From: Microbacteriaceae bacterium
GTDB lineage: Bacteria; Actinomycetota; Actinomycetes; Actinomycetales; Microbacteriaceae
Assembly: GCA_031177985.1 (NCBI GenBank)
Contig: JAPSJW010000002.1
Coordinates: forward strand, 244,242-308,241
Reading direction: 5' to 3'
Length of the DNA stretch: 64,000 bases
Position numbers and translations under genes: made by a program. Shown in pieces: positions 63,962 to 64,000 of this stretch; position 1 is the first letter of the stretch; every line of letters starts with the position of its first letter. The notes under the pieces were generated by a model, which worked only from the letters and a program-made list of their open reading frames with translations, did not search any database and had not been told where the DNA came from.

Positions 63962-64000
63962 CGGCCCGCACCCCGTTTAAAACAACGAGGCCCCATACGA

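Overview
The window is high-GC DNA (no exact GC value was computed) packed with short intergenic gaps, GTG/TTG starts and housekeeping genes typical of Actinobacteria. Coenzyme F420 genes, a mycobacterial-type GlpX, IspH, PhoH2, DUF501, DUF4245 and DUF4307 proteins, LAXTG-type surface anchoring and a phosphodolichol-mannose-type glycosyltransferase all fit an actinobacterium. Codon habits and the small conserved proteins suggest order Micrococcales, most likely family Microbacteriaceae (inference). I see no phage, integrase, transposase, CRISPR array or plasmid function. Most of the window looks like vertically inherited core chromosome.

Layout. 0-0.33 kb: gene-free palindromic repeats. 0.33-9.1 kb: SDR-like protein, mfd, DHA2 exporter, DUF1992, F420-type oxidoreductase, CPBP protease, mazG. 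9.3-11.5 kb: TetR regulator and cofC, convergent with cofD (F420 synthesis). 11.5-18.3 kb: hisS, GNAT, eno, ftsB-like, DUF501, subtilase, type II NADH dehydrogenase. 18.37 kb: a tRNA with a UAA anticodon. 18.6-22.7 kb: lemA, htpX, a duplicated-domain lipoprotein, a YcaQ-type glycosylase. 22.8-26.7 kb: a four-gene ABC importer operon of PotABCD type. 26.8-35.5 kb: AI-2E family protein, threonine ammonia-lyase, greA, DUF4307, hemolysin III, Z-isoprenyl synthase, class V aminotransferase, phoH2, prepilin peptidase. 35.5-39.7 kb, minus strand: xseA-xseB-DUF4245-carbonic anhydrase-fumC. 39.7-48.8 kb: ispH, fba, glpX, SRPBCC, rmuC, mmsA, exonuclease, ychF, membrane protein. 49-52.9 kb: lipoprotein, wall-anchored 5'-nucleotidase, AhpD-like protein, two small proteins. 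52.9-57.5 kb: tandem glycine riboswitch driving gcvT-gcvH-gcvP. 57.5-64 kb: ActP-type symporter with DUF485 partner, CPBP protease, GtrA and polyprenol-phosphate mannosyltransferase, and a peptide-type solute-binding lipoprotein, probably the first gene of an importer that continues past the window.

Functional links. Eno, class II aldolase, GlpX and FumC cover glycolysis, gluconeogenesis and the TCA cycle. Mfd, YcaQ, RmuC, XseAB and MazG serve genome maintenance. CofC and CofD serve F420. The gcv operon degrades glycine and feeds one-carbon units under riboswitch control. The order mfd-mazG-eno-ftsB-DUF501 ... greA-DUF4307-small membrane protein-hemolysin III-isoprenyl synthase ... phoH2-fumC-DUF4245-xseBA-ispH-ychF resembles the Mycobacterium tuberculosis Rv1020-Rv1112 arc.

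The clearest unexpected signals are: a 74-nt tRNA with a leucine UAA anticodon but a short variable loop; about twenty genes with a -10-like hexamer exactly 6-7 nt before the start codon, implying leaderless mRNAs; a dispersed family of palindromic intergenic repeats; and absence of mca from its usual slot. I found no convincing wholly new multi-gene system.
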